Below the pieces are notes generated by a model, which was given only the letters and a program-made list of their open reading frames with translations, was not told the origin of the DNA and ran no database searches. This document shows, one piece after another, positions 8,595 to 17,691 of a stretch of DNA of 64,000 nt. Numbering within the stretch: position 1 is the first letter of the stretch; every line of letters starts with the position of its first letter. The stretch is from Bradyrhizobium sp. 138 (GTDB lineage: Bacteria > Pseudomonadota > Alphaproteobacteria > Rhizobiales > Xanthobacteraceae), in NCBI RefSeq assembly GCF_023074075.1, contig NZ_JADPKT010000072.1, positions 62,001-126,000 on the forward strand, written 5' to 3'. The position numbers and the translations under genes are program-made.

Positions 8595-9610
8595 CGATGC
8601 TCGTCTCGGGTCCGGACCCTGCGGCCGGACTGGTGCTGCTCGCGCTTGCGCCGGCCGGGCTGGCCGCCCTGATCTCCGCCGGCATCACCTGGTGCAGCAT
8701 GCCGTTGCTGCAACGCTATGCGTTGGCGCGTCCGAACGCGCGCTCATCACACGAGCTTCCAACCCCGCAAGGTGCGGGCATCGCGGTCGTCGCCGCCACC
8801 CTGCTTGTGGGCTGGATTTACGCCTGGATTCCCCTGCCCCTGATCGGTTCCGCGGTGCTGATCGCTCTGGTCGGGCTCGTCGACGACATCAGGCCGCTGC
8901 CGGTCGTGGTCCGGCTCCTGTTGCAGGCGGCGGCTGTGGCCGCCGTCGTGCTCACGACACCGGAGGCGCTGCGGATCGTTCCAGCCCTGCCGCTCGCCGT
9001 TGAACGCACCCTCCTTCTCATCGGCGGCGTCTGGTTCGTGAATCTCGTCAATTTCATGGACGGGCTCGACCTCATGACCGTGGCGGAGGTGGTGCCCGTG
9101 ACGGCCGCGCTCGCATTGCTCGGATGGTATGGCGACCTCTCTGCGTCCGCAGCGTGGCTGGCAACGGCCCTGTGCGGCGCCATGCTCGGCTTTGCGCCGT
9201 TCAACAAGCCGGTCGCGAAGGTGTTCTTGGGCGATGTCGGCAGCCTGCCGATCGGCCTGTTGCTCGGCTGGTGCCTGCTCGAGCTTGCCTGGCACGGGCA
9301 ACAAGCTGCGGCGCTGCTGCTGCCGGCCTATTACCTTGCGGATTCCACCATCACGCTGTTTCGGCGCATCATCAGGCGCGAGCCGTTCTGGTCGGCCCAC
9401 CGCACGCACTTCTATCAACGTGCAACCGACAACGGGTTCACGGCCCCGCGGGTGATCGGCGAGGTGTTCGCGCTCAATCTCGTGCTGGCGCTACTTGCCA
9501 TCGTCACCGTTCGCGCCGCCTCGCTGACGATCACGATCGTGTCCTTGTTCGCAGGCGCGGCCGCGGTCGCTTTGGTGCTGCAGCGTTTCTCGCGCCCTCA
9601 GGCGTCCTGA
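8591..9610 (+). CDS. WecA/WbpL-type undecaprenyl-phosphate sugar-1-phosphate transferase (GT4 membrane family)
   Basis: 339-residue integral membrane protein of the MraY/WecA/WbpL superfamily. It keeps the ordered motifs ARPNARSSHELPTPQGAG, ALVGLVDDI (Mg-binding Asp pair), VNFMDGLDLM, VFLGDVGSLPIG and HRTHFYQRATDNG. The enzyme transfers a sugar-1-phosphate from a UDP-sugar to undecaprenyl phosphate, the first step of O-antigen assembly. The start is GTG, overlapping the previous stop (GTGA). Genes for a WbpV/WreQ-like reductase and a WbpM/WreV-like dehydratase lie next on the opposite strand, as in the Rhizobium etli wreU/wreQ/wreV set that initiates O-antigen with N-acetylquinovosamine, so that sugar is the best guess here. 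Confidence 0.92.
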   Translation: MTMLVSGPDPAAGLVLLALAPAGLAALISAGITWCSMPLLQRYALARPNARSSHELPTPQGAGIAVVAATLLVGWIYAWIPLPLIGSAVLIALVGLVDDIRPLPVVVRLLLQAAAVAAVVLTTPEALRIVPALPLAVERTLLLIGGVWFVNLVNFMDGLDLMTVAEVVPVTAALALLGWYGDLSASAAWLATALCGAMLGFAPFNKPVAKVFLGDVGSLPIGLLLGWCLLELAWHGQQAAALLLPAYYLADSTITLFRRIIRREPFWSAHRTHFYQRATDNGFTAPRVIGEVFALNLVLALLAIVTVRAASLTITIVSLFAGAAAVALVLQRFSRPQAS

Positions 9611-10545
9611 GCCGACAGCGCCAGCCGCAACCCTTCGTCGAGCGAGACCTGCGGCTCCCAACCGGTCGCCCTCGCCTTGGAAGTGTTGAGCTCGAGCGAG
9701 CCGATCAGGCTGTCAAGCGTATCCTGCCGGCCCATGACGCTGAGCAGCGTAGAGAGCAGGCTCGGCGGCATGCCGAACAGCCGCAGGCGCTTGCCGGACG
9801 CTTCGGCCAGACGCGTGATGAATTCGGGTGTCGAGACCTGCTCCCTGTCGGCCACGAGGAAGATCTCGAAATTGCTGGCGGGATCGGGATGACCGAGCCG
9901 GCGCAGGATGAACGACGACAGGTTCTGCACGGCAAGGAAGGCGCGCTGGTTGCGGATCGCGGCAAAGGGCAGCGGCAGCCCGAGATCGACCGCGCGCGTC
10001 AGCAGCGCGAAATTACCCTTGGCGCCTGCGCCATAGATCAGTGGCGGCCGGATCACCGAGATCTTCATGTCGTTGTCGCGCGCCAGCGTTCTCAAGCCCG
10101 CCTCGGCTGCGGCCTTGGACATGCCGTAGAGTCCGCGCGGCGTCAGGATGTCGCTCTCGCTGAACGGGGCGCGGCCCTCGTTGCTGCGGCCATGCACGAG
10201 CACGGTGCTGATGAAGATGAACTGGCGCACGCCGGCCGTCGCCGCACAGCGCGCCAAATGCAGCGTGCCGGTGATGTTGACGTTGCGGTAGAGCTGGACC
10301 GCGTGCTCCTCGTGTTTGTGGTGCACGCGCGCGGCGAGATGGACGACGGCGTCGACGCCTTCCAGCGCGGTCTGCCAATCGGTCTCGGGACCGATCGTTT
10401 CGATCACGACCTCGTCCCCGACACCATCCGGACTGCGAACCGCGCGGCGGACCGACCATCCCTCGCGAGCGAGCGCCGGCACGATATGACGACCGAGGAA
10501 GCCGCTCGCTCCCGTCACCAGCACGACCGATCTCTTCTCGTTCAT
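9598..10545 (-). CDS. NAD-dependent epimerase/dehydratase (WbpV/WreQ-like UDP-sugar 4-reductase)
   Basis: 315-residue extended SDR. VTGASGFLGRHIVPAL is the NAD(P) loop, AVVHLAARVHHKHE precedes the active site, the catalytic motif is YGMSKAAAE, and VIRPPLIYGAGAKGNFALL is characteristic of the WbpV/WbuF/WreQ subgroup that reduces a 4-keto UDP-6-deoxy-HexNAc. It would act after the dehydratase encoded at 11765-13678 to make UDP-QuiNAc or UDP-FucNAc. It overlaps the convergent WecA-type gene by 13 bp at its 3' end and the upstream glycosyltransferase by 4 bp at its start, giving a tight minus-strand operon. Confidence 0.88.
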   Translation of the reverse strand: MNEKRSVVLVTGASGFLGRHIVPALAREGWSVRRAVRSPDGVGDEVVIETIGPETDWQTALEGVDAVVHLAARVHHKHEEHAVQLYRNVNITGTLHLARCAATAGVRQFIFISTVLVHGRSNEGRAPFSESDILTPRGLYGMSKAAAEAGLRTLARDNDMKISVIRPPLIYGAGAKGNFALLTRAVDLGLPLPFAAIRNQRAFLAVQNLSSFILRRLGHPDPASNFEIFLVADREQVSTPEFITRLAEASGKRLRLFGMPPSLLSTLLSVMGRQDTLDSLIGSLELNTSKARATGWEPQVSLDEGLRLALSAQDA

Positions 10546-11762
10546 CGTTGCTCCGACAGATTCGGGTTGCGCAACAATTCGTCGATCAGCGCCGCATAGG
10601 CATTCATCGCGGTCGTCCTGTCGAATCGCGATGCCGCCTTCACCGCGCGCGCTGCGATGGTGCCATTGTCGGACCGGGACGCCACACGGATCGCGCCTGC
10701 GAGCTGATCGGCGCGGCCCGGCGTCACGACCCAGCCGAGCCCATTCTCCACCACCGTCATGGCGGCCTCGGCCTCCGGCTCGGACACCAGCACCACGGGA
10801 CGGCCAACCGCCAGCAGATTGTAGAACCGGCTCGGCACCGACACTCCCGCAACGTGCTTCCGGTACGGAATGATCCAGAGATCGGCGGACGCCAGAAACG
10901 CTTCGAGCTCGGAATCCGCGACGCGCCCGACAAAGGAGACATTGGGCAGGCTCGCCGCCTCTTGCAACTGCTTCAGCCGTTCGAAGCCGATGCCCCAGCC
11001 GGACAGCAGGAAGTGAATGTCCGCCTCGTCCTTGAGAAGCCGCGCCGCCTCGAACACGATCTCGGGATCATGGGTGAAGCCGAGATTGCCCGACAGGCCG
11101 ACGACGAAGCGCGCGGCAATCGCCCTGCGGAACGGATTGTCCGGCGTGACCGGCCGCGGCGCGGGCACCAGCGTCGCCCAGTTCGGGATGAAGCGGATCT
11201 TGTTCCGCCTCATTCCGGAATAGCTCAGCAGCGGCCGTTCCGCATCGCGCCCGATGGTGATGACGGCATTGAGCGCGCGGAACATCAGGCTGTTGGCGGC
11301 CCGCATCGTCCGCGCCACCAGCGAGCCGGGCCTCAAGAGGCCCGCCATCACCAGCACGTCGGGAAAGAGGTCGTGCAGGATCAGCGCCGAGCGCGCTCCC
11401 TTGAAGCTGGCTGCCGCCGCCGCCGCGTAAGGCAGCATGAACGGCGCGGTGACCGTGAGCACGACATCCCCTCGCCTCAACTCTCGCATCAATGCGAAGA
11501 ACGTGCGCGCCGCGAACAGGAGCTCGGACGCTCCGCGACGCACCAGCGCCGCCTTGCCTGCCATGCGGTTCTTGATGGCGACGACGCGCGGCTTGCCCGG
11601 TCCGGCCTGCGAGGCCTGCAATGCGCCCGGCCAGCCCGAGAGCACGACGACCTCGTGCCCGGCGGCGAGACGGCAGGCGATCTCGGCCATGATCGCCGCC
11701 GTCGTACTGGTATCCGGTGGATAATGCTGGCTCGCGACGACGATCTTGCCGGAGGGCTGCAT
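10542..11762 (-). CDS. Glycosyltransferase family 4 (WbuB/WcaI-like)
   Basis: 406-residue GT-B glycosyltransferase. The N-terminus VVASQHYPPDTSTTAAIMAEIA fits the acceptor domain of WbuB/WcaI-like GT4 enzymes. The C-terminal half carries FVVGLSGNLGFTHDPEIVFEAA and WIIPYRKHVAGVSVPSRFYNLLAVGRP, the nucleotide-sugar site with the conserved Ser/Pro-Ser pair. It probably adds the second sugar to the undecaprenyl-linked primer. A much longer open frame exists through the dehydratase gene but is a shadow; the start at MQPSGKIV, two bases after the dehydratase stop, follows the family alignment. The 4 bp overlap with the next gene suggests coupling. Confidence 0.87.
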   Translation of the reverse strand: MQPSGKIVVASQHYPPDTSTTAAIMAEIACRLAAGHEVVVLSGWPGALQASQAGPGKPRVVAIKNRMAGKAALVRRGASELLFAARTFFALMRELRRGDVVLTVTAPFMLPYAAAAAASFKGARSALILHDLFPDVLVMAGLLRPGSLVARTMRAANSLMFRALNAVITIGRDAERPLLSYSGMRRNKIRFIPNWATLVPAPRPVTPDNPFRRAIAARFVVGLSGNLGFTHDPEIVFEAARLLKDEADIHFLLSGWGIGFERLKQLQEAASLPNVSFVGRVADSELEAFLASADLWIIPYRKHVAGVSVPSRFYNLLAVGRPVVLVSEPEAEAAMTVVENGLGWVVTPGRADQLAGAIRVASRSDNGTIAARAVKAASRFDRTTAMNAYAALIDELLRNPNLSEQR

Positions 11763-11764
11763 GG

Positions 11765-13678
11765 TCAGGCCGCGGTCGACCCGAATTCGGGCACCGCATC
11801 CTTGAGGATGGTCCTGATGGTGGCGCGATCGTCGCGCGCGATCGCCTGCTCGAGCGCGGCGGTCCACTTGCGCAGCGTCTGCATCGGCGGCTCGTTCGGC
11901 TGCGCGGCCATGATGCCGGCAACGCCGATCTCGCGGGTCGGCTCCTCGGAAGCGAACAGGATCTCGTGGAGCCGTTCGCCCGGCCGCATGCCGGTGAACA
12001 CGATCTCGATGTCGTAGCCGGGTTGCAATCCGGAAAGGCGGATCATGCGCTCGGCGAGATCGACGATCTTCACCGGCTGGCCCATGTTGAGCACGTAGAC
12101 CGAGACGTCGGGACGCTGCGTTCCGAGCGCATGCGTGGCCGCGGTGATGACGAGGTCGCAGGCCTCGCGGATGGTCATGAAGTAGCGGACCATGTCGGGA
12201 TGCGTCACCGTCACCGGGCCACCGGCCTCGATCTGCGCCTTGAATTTCGGCACCACCGAGCCGTTCGAGGCCAGCACGTTGCCGAACCGGACCGAGATCA
12301 GCCGCATCGGCGGCCTGGCCCCGCGCGCGGCGGCTGCGAGGTCGTGATCCAGCGCCTGGCAGTACATCTCGGCAAAACGCTTGGTCAGGCCGAGCATCGA
12401 CACCGGCTCGATCGCCTTGTCGGTCGAGATCATCACCATCGCCTCGGCGCCGGCCGCCACGGCGGCATCCGCAACGTTGATCGAGCCGAAGATGTTGGTC
12501 TTGACGCCCTCGCTCCAGTCGCGTTCGAGGATCGGCACGTGCTTGAGCGCGGCGGCGTGGAACACGATGTCCGGCTTGAACTCCGCCGTCAGGCGCATGA
12601 TACGCTCGCGGTCGCGAATGTCGGCGATCCGCCCTTCGATCTCGGCGGCCGCGCCTCGCGCGGCGAGCGCCTCCGTGATGGCATAGAGCGCCGGCTCCGA
12701 GTTTTCCACGATCAGGAGCCGCGCGGCGCCGAAGGCAACGACGCGCTCGCAGATCTCGGAACCGATCGAGCCGCCGCCGCCGGTGACGATCACCGCCTTG
12801 CCGTTGATCAGCGCTTCCAGGCGGGCATAATCGATCGTCTCGCTCGGCCGCAGCAGGAGGTCCTCGACCGCAACGGCGGTGAGCCGCGGCGTATCGCCGC
12901 TCTCGAGCGAGGGCATCCGGTTGACGATCACACCCAGCTTGCGCGCCCGCATCAGGATCGATTCCGGGTGCGCTTCCGGCTCGAATGCCGACGGCGTCAT
13001 GACGAGGCGCGCGATCGGTTTGTTGCGCTTGGCGAAGTCGGCGATGATGTCCTCGACGTCGTCGATGCCGCCCAGCACCGGCACGTTGCGGATGAACTGG
13101 CCGCGGTCGGAGCTCGACGGCGACAGTACGCCGACCGGCCAGATGCGCTTGATCGCTCCGCTCTCGATGCCGCGGAGCAGCACCTCGGCATCCGCGGCCC
13201 GGCCGATCAGCAGCGCCGGCGCGGCCTCCTCGCCTCTCGCGTGACGCCGCACCCGCGTATAGCGGAAGTAGCGGTAGGCCATGCGCAGCGCGCTGAGGAA
13301 GGAAATCTCGAGGAACCAATACAGGACAATCGTCACCTTGCCGAGGAAGAAGGCGCCGCGGACGTTGGGGGCGACGAAGATGTAGTCGAGCACGAGCAGG
13401 GCGACCGTCAGCACGGTCGCGACGCGGATGATGTTCAGCGCGTCAGGCAGCGAGATGAAGCGCCATTTCGTCGTGGTCAGGTTGAAGATGAAGAACACGA
13501 CCACGCTGAAGGCGAGGAAGTAGGGCAGGATCTGGAACAGCAGCGGCAAGCGGGCGAAGAACCCGTCACCACCCTCGAATCGCAGATAGAAGGCGGCAAA
13601 AAGCGCCGCCGCGGTCGCCAGCAGGTCGTGGAGCGCGATCAGGAAATTGCGCAAGGTGAGATGCGAAAGACGCGTCAT
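11765..13678 (-). CDS. Membrane-bound nucleotide-sugar 4,6-dehydratase (CapD/WbpM/FlaA1 family)
   Basis: 637 residues. Four N-terminal membrane helices (about 1-130) precede a CoA-binding-like domain with GRAADAEVLLRGI, then a C-terminal SDR domain with VTGGGGSIGSEI, FHAAALKHVPILE, MISTDKAIEPVSMLGLTKR and FGNVLASNGSVVPKF. This is the WbpM/CapD arrangement, and STDKA replaces the Tyr-based triad as in this family. It removes water from UDP-GlcNAc to give the 4-keto-6-deoxy sugar used for QuiNAc or FucNAc. The start MTRLSHLTL has GGCGG upstream; longer frames read into the next gene. Its product feeds the reductase at 9598. Confidence 0.92.
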   Translation of the reverse strand: MTRLSHLTLRNFLIALHDLLATAAALFAAFYLRFEGGDGFFARLPLLFQILPYFLAFSVVVFFIFNLTTTKWRFISLPDALNIIRVATVLTVALLVLDYIFVAPNVRGAFFLGKVTIVLYWFLEISFLSALRMAYRYFRYTRVRRHARGEEAAPALLIGRAADAEVLLRGIESGAIKRIWPVGVLSPSSSDRGQFIRNVPVLGGIDDVEDIIADFAKRNKPIARLVMTPSAFEPEAHPESILMRARKLGVIVNRMPSLESGDTPRLTAVAVEDLLLRPSETIDYARLEALINGKAVIVTGGGGSIGSEICERVVAFGAARLLIVENSEPALYAITEALAARGAAAEIEGRIADIRDRERIMRLTAEFKPDIVFHAAALKHVPILERDWSEGVKTNIFGSINVADAAVAAGAEAMVMISTDKAIEPVSMLGLTKRFAEMYCQALDHDLAAAARGARPPMRLISVRFGNVLASNGSVVPKFKAQIEAGGPVTVTHPDMVRYFMTIREACDLVITAATHALGTQRPDVSVYVLNMGQPVKIVDLAERMIRLSGLQPGYDIEIVFTGMRPGERLHEILFASEEPTREIGVAGIMAAQPNEPPMQTLRKWTAALEQAIARDDRATIRTILKDAVPEFGSTAA

Positions 13679-13763
13679 CCGCCGACCGATGAAAGCCCCA
13701 GTGAAATGCAACCTGACCGCGCTGATAGCCCATCTGGACCAGACTTGCCAGCCGCGCGGCCGC

Positions 13764-15050
13764 TCAGGAACCGGCTTCCCCCATCTTCGCCTCGCTCTGT
13801 TGTGCCCGGATCGCCATGCCGCCGGCGACGCCGACGCCGATGACGTACATCCAGCCTTCGTGGAAGTCGAACAGATGGGAGTTGAACAGCGAGGTGAAGA
13901 CGTTCTGCACAACCACCAGAAGCCCGATCCAGTTGACGAGCCCGTCGCCGCGGAACAGCCGCAGATGCAGGATCCAGATCGCATAGAGAACGACGATGCC
14001 GATCACGCCCCACTGCACGGCGACGTTCAGCGTCTGGTTATGCGGATTGCCGATCACCTCGGCGGAGGCCTGGTTCAGACCGCCGGGCGTCGCGACGCGC
14101 TCGAACAATCCGCGCGTCGAGCCGGTGCCGTGCCCCTTGATCGGCGCTTGCGCGAAGAAGCCGAGCGACTTCCGCCAGAATTCGAGCCTCAAGCCCGCCG
14201 AGCTCGGCTCACCCCTTTCCACATAACGCGTGTAGTCGCTGCCAAACGTCTCGGCGGTGCTGCGCAATTGCGGCGAGGCCTGCCAGGCAAGACCGGCGCC
14301 GACGAGCAGAGCGGCAGAGATGAGCGCAATGCTGCGCCATTTGAGGTGAAGCAGCGCGAACACACCGAACATGATCGGAACGGTGACGAGCGCGGTGCGT
14401 GACACCACCACGAAAACCATGTTGACGAAGAAGCTCAGCGCCAGCACCGTGAGCAGCCCGGCGAACCAGTATCGCTTCTCGCGCAGCAGCGTCACGATCG
14501 GATAGGCGAGTGCAACGGCGCAAAGCGCGAATTCCTGGCTCTGGTCGATGTAGTTCTTGACGAAGATGCCGCGTTCGGGCGGATCGGTCTTGAGCGCAAG
14601 ATCCGGATAGAAGGCGACCAGCCACGACATCACCGACAACAAGGCGCAGGACACCAGGAAGGCGATGAAGATCCAGTGGCCGCGCGGCGACTGCTCGAAA
14701 TGATAGAGCAGAACCGGCAACACGAGCAGCTTGACGGTCGGATTGACCGCATAGAAGCGTGCGCCCCAGGTCGCGTCCGACCAGAGTGTCCCCACAAGCG
14801 CGAGCAGGACCAGCGCGATCGGCGCAATGCAGATCGGACGCTTCAGCGATTGCAGGAACCCGCGGACGTCGAGGAACGGCAGCATGCAGAGCAGCATCAG
14901 CGCATTGAAGATCCCCGCAAGCGAGGTCGACCAGGGCAGCGAGGCTGCGGTCAGGACCGCGAATATATCGACGGTCTCGCGCCAGGCGGCCGGGCTGCGC
15001 AAACGGCGAAGCAACATTTCGCTGGTCGTCTCGTGTGCGAGCGCAGTCAC
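13764..15050 (-). CDS. O-antigen ligase / polymerase family membrane protein
   Basis: 428-residue protein with about ten membrane segments. The Wzy_C/O-antigen-ligase region includes a large periplasmic loop containing SSAGLRLEFWRKSLGFF, IKGHGTGSTRGLFE and GNPHNQTLNVAVQWGVIGI, with the conserved His of WaaL-type ligases in NPHNQ. It would join polyprenyl-linked O-antigen to lipid A-core in the periplasm, or polymerise repeats if it is a Wzy. It starts at GTG overlapping the hldE stop as GTGA, with GGAGG about seven bases before, so translation is probably coupled to hldE. Confidence 0.87.
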   Translation of the reverse strand: MTALAHETTSEMLLRRLRSPAAWRETVDIFAVLTAASLPWSTSLAGIFNALMLLCMLPFLDVRGFLQSLKRPICIAPIALVLLALVGTLWSDATWGARFYAVNPTVKLLVLPVLLYHFEQSPRGHWIFIAFLVSCALLSVMSWLVAFYPDLALKTDPPERGIFVKNYIDQSQEFALCAVALAYPIVTLLREKRYWFAGLLTVLALSFFVNMVFVVVSRTALVTVPIMFGVFALLHLKWRSIALISAALLVGAGLAWQASPQLRSTAETFGSDYTRYVERGEPSSAGLRLEFWRKSLGFFAQAPIKGHGTGSTRGLFERVATPGGLNQASAEVIGNPHNQTLNVAVQWGVIGIVVLYAIWILHLRLFRGDGLVNWIGLLVVVQNVFTSLFNSHLFDFHEGWMYVIGVGVAGGMAIRAQQSEAKMGEAGS

Positions 15051-16531
15051 TTGTCGCCTCCCCGGGCGCGATGCACCAGCGCCGTCGTGCTGAAGCCCTG
15101 GAGGATATCGACCAGCACGACCGTGCCGCCGGCTTCCTCGACGATCTCGTGGCCGACCACCTGCTCGCGGGTGTAGTCGCCGCCTTTCACCAGCACGCCG
15201 GGCTTGATCCGGCTGATCAGGTCGATCGGCGTGTCCTCTTCGAAGATGACGACGAGATCGACGGCCTCGAGCGCGGCGAGCACCTCGGCACGCGCGCGCT
15301 CGTCCTGGACCGGCCGCTCGGCGCCCTTGAGCCGCCGCACCGAGGCGTCGCTGTTGAGCCCCACGATCAGGCGGTCGCAGGCCGCGCGCGCCGCCGTCAG
15401 CACCTTGACGTGGCCGGGATGCAGGATGTCGAAACAGCCATTGGTGAAGCCGACGCGCTGGCCCTGCCGCTTCCATTCGGCGAGCTGCGCGTCGAGCGTA
15501 TCAGGCTCGAGCACGATCTTCTCCTCGGCCGCGAGACTGGCATGCGGAAGGATCTTACGGCGCAATTCGGCCGCGCTCACGCTGGCGGTGCCTTGCTTGC
15601 CGACGGCGACGGCCGCCGCCGCGTTGGCCATGCGCAGCGCCGTATCCCAGTCCGCGCCGGTCGCAAGCGACACCGCGAGCGCGGCGGCGACGGTGTCACC
15701 GGCGCCGGAGACATCGCGCACTTTCACCGGAAAAGCCGGAACGTGAACGGCCTCGCCGCCCCGCGGCACCAGCGTCATGCCGTGCTCGCCCTGGGTGACC
15801 AGGATCGCGCTGCAATCGGCGAGCCGCATCACGTCCTCGCTGGCATCGACGATGCTCTGCAGCGTATCGGCGCGGCTGCGCGTCGCCTCCGAGAATTCCT
15901 TGCGGTTGGGCGTGAGCAGCGTGGCGCCGCGATAGATCGCCCAGTTCAGGCTCTTGGGATCGACGATCACGGGCTTGCCCATTTTTCGCGCGGCGTCGAT
16001 GGTGTGGCGGATGACGCGCGCCGTCAGCACGCCCTTGGCGTAGTCCGAAAGCAGCACGATGTCGGCGCGCGCGATCTGCGGCAGGATCGCCTCGATCAGC
16101 CTGGTCTCGATCTCATCGGAGGCAGGTAGTGCCTGCTCCCAATCCGCGCGCAGCATGTGCGTGGAAAAATGTTCGGAGACAAAGCGGACTTTTCGCGTGG
16201 TCGGCCGCGACGGGTCGCACACCAGCACGTTTTCGATTGCAGCAAGCTCACCCAGCGCCGCCTTGAGCTGGGCACCGGCATCGTCCTCGCCGACGAGGCC
16301 GACGAAGATGCAGCGCGCGCCGAGCGAGGCGACGTTGCGCACGACATTGCCGGCACCGCCGATATGGATCTCGCTGCGCTGTGCAGCGATGACAGGCGTC
16401 GGCGCCTCCGGCGAGATCCGCGACACCTCGCCGTAAACGAACTCATCCAGCATGATGTCGCCGATGCAAAGCACCGTGCGGTCCGAGATGGCCTGCGCGA
16501 GAGCGTCGAAATCGAGAATAGGCGTGGGCAT
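15047..16531 (-). CDS. hldE: HldE: heptose-7-phosphate kinase / heptose-1-phosphate adenylyltransferase
   Basis: 494-residue bifunctional enzyme of ADP-heptose synthesis. The N-terminal ribokinase-like domain has LCIGDIMLDEFVYGEVSRISPEAP, GGAGNVVRNVASLGA and the anion-hole motif DVSGAGDTVAAAL. The C-terminal adenylyltransferase has VGFTNGCFDILHPGHVKVL with the HxGH motif and VGLNSDASVRRLKG. Both domains are full length. It phosphorylates D-glycero-D-manno-heptose-7-phosphate and later adenylates the 1-phosphate, in the cytoplasm, for LPS core heptose. It lies 20 bp after hldD and overlaps the ligase gene, so hldD-hldE-ligase form one operon. Confidence 0.96.
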   Translation of the reverse strand: MPTPILDFDALAQAISDRTVLCIGDIMLDEFVYGEVSRISPEAPTPVIAAQRSEIHIGGAGNVVRNVASLGARCIFVGLVGEDDAGAQLKAALGELAAIENVLVCDPSRPTTRKVRFVSEHFSTHMLRADWEQALPASDEIETRLIEAILPQIARADIVLLSDYAKGVLTARVIRHTIDAARKMGKPVIVDPKSLNWAIYRGATLLTPNRKEFSEATRSRADTLQSIVDASEDVMRLADCSAILVTQGEHGMTLVPRGGEAVHVPAFPVKVRDVSGAGDTVAAALAVSLATGADWDTALRMANAAAAVAVGKQGTASVSAAELRRKILPHASLAAEEKIVLEPDTLDAQLAEWKRQGQRVGFTNGCFDILHPGHVKVLTAARAACDRLIVGLNSDASVRRLKGAERPVQDERARAEVLAALEAVDLVVIFEEDTPIDLISRIKPGVLVKGGDYTREQVVGHEIVEEAGGTVVLVDILQGFSTTALVHRARGGDK

Positions 16532-16551
16532 GGTCTTTGCGCCTCAAGTGC

Positions 16552-17532
16552 TCATCGGAAGCGGTCGGGCTGGTCGAGATAATCTCCGACAAAGGTCTTG
16601 ACCGCGTCCTCGAGCGTCGTGAAGCTGCCGTTGTAGCCGGCGCGGTGGAGGCGATCGACCTCGCTCTGGGTGAAGTACTGGTAAGCCCCCCGGATCTGCT
16701 CGGGCATGTCGATGTATTCGATATTGGGCCTGGTGCCGAGCGCCGCATAGGCAGCGAGCATCAGATCTCTGAAGCTGCGCGCCTTGCCGGTTCCGACGTT
16801 GAAGAGTCCGGACACCGCCGGCGTCGCGAGCAGCCACATGACCACGCGCACGACGTCGTCGACATAGATGAAATCCCGGCGCTGATCACCGTCTTCGATG
16901 CCTTCACGATGCGACTTGAATAATTGCACTATGCGGCCGGCCTTGACGTCGTCGAAGCGGCGCGCCAGCACGCTCATCATCGAACCCTTGTGGTACTCGT
17001 TGGGGCCGAACACGTTGAAGAATTTTAGCCCGGCCCATTGCGGGGGCAGCCGATCGCCATTCGCTACGCGCTCGGCAACAGCAAGATCGAACAGGTGCTT
17101 GCTCCAGCCGTAGAGATTCATCGGCCGCAGTTTCTTCAGCGCCGGCAGCGAGGCGTCGTCGTCAAAGCCTTCCCTGCCGTCGCCATAGGTCGCCGCCGAG
17201 GAGGCGTAGATGAACGGCACCGCGTTCATCGTGCACCAGTCCAAGAGGCGCATCGACAGGCGGAAGTTGGTCTCGATCACGAGGTCGCCATCGGTCGCGG
17301 TGGTCGCGGAAATCGCCCCGAGATGGATCATGGCCTCTAACTTGCGGCCCTTCAGCCAGTCGAGCAACTCGGCCGGCGGAACAATATCCGCAAGCTGGCG
17401 CTTGGCGAGGTTGCGCCATTTGCCGTCGTTGCCCAGCACATCGCAAACCACGACATCGCTGCGGCCGGCGTCATTGAGCGCGGCCACGACATTCGACCCG
17501 ATAAAACCGGCCCCGCCGGTCACCAGCAACAT
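16552..17532 (-). CDS. hldD: HldD: ADP-L-glycero-D-manno-heptose 6-epimerase
   Basis: 326-residue extended SDR. VTGGAGFIGSNVVAAL is the cofactor loop, and the catalytic motif is YGWSKHLFD in the context of FDDDASLPALKKLRPMNLYGWSK, characteristic of RfaD. KFFNVFGPNEYHKGSMMSV and SHREGIEDGDQRRDFIYVDDVV are also HldD hallmarks. It epimerises ADP-D,D-heptose to the L,D form, the last step before transfer to the LPS core. The start MLLVTGG follows AGGGA. It heads the hldD-hldE-ligase operon and is divergent from the heptosyltransferase-like gene; the 159 bp between them must hold both promoters. Confidence 0.95.
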   Translation of the reverse strand: MLLVTGGAGFIGSNVVAALNDAGRSDVVVCDVLGNDGKWRNLAKRQLADIVPPAELLDWLKGRKLEAMIHLGAISATTATDGDLVIETNFRLSMRLLDWCTMNAVPFIYASSAATYGDGREGFDDDASLPALKKLRPMNLYGWSKHLFDLAVAERVANGDRLPPQWAGLKFFNVFGPNEYHKGSMMSVLARRFDDVKAGRIVQLFKSHREGIEDGDQRRDFIYVDDVVRVVMWLLATPAVSGLFNVGTGKARSFRDLMLAAYAALGTRPNIEYIDMPEQIRGAYQYFTQSEVDRLHRAGYNGSFTTLEDAVKTFVGDYLDQPDRFR

Positions 17533-17691
17533 TCCGAAATCCCTGCCCGATTTTTGCGACCCGGTCCTGCCGTAGCGCATGAGCCGCCAAAGTGTAAGCG
17601 GTTTTGGGATTGAGCGGTCTGCTGGCTTTACCTGCCGGCCCGGAGCGGCTACCGAACCGCCACAATTAGATTGCCCGGCCCCATTTAACGA

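Noticed and set aside
10542..13319. 925-codon minus-strand frame merging part of the dehydratase region with the glycosyltransferase
   Set aside because: Only the last 406 residues are glycosyltransferase; the first part is an out-of-frame reading of the dehydratase gene.
11717..13843. Long plus-strand frame opposite the CapD/WbpM dehydratase
   Set aside because: Antisense shadow, rich in His/Arg/Asp with no domain; the minus-strand dehydratase motifs are unmistakable.
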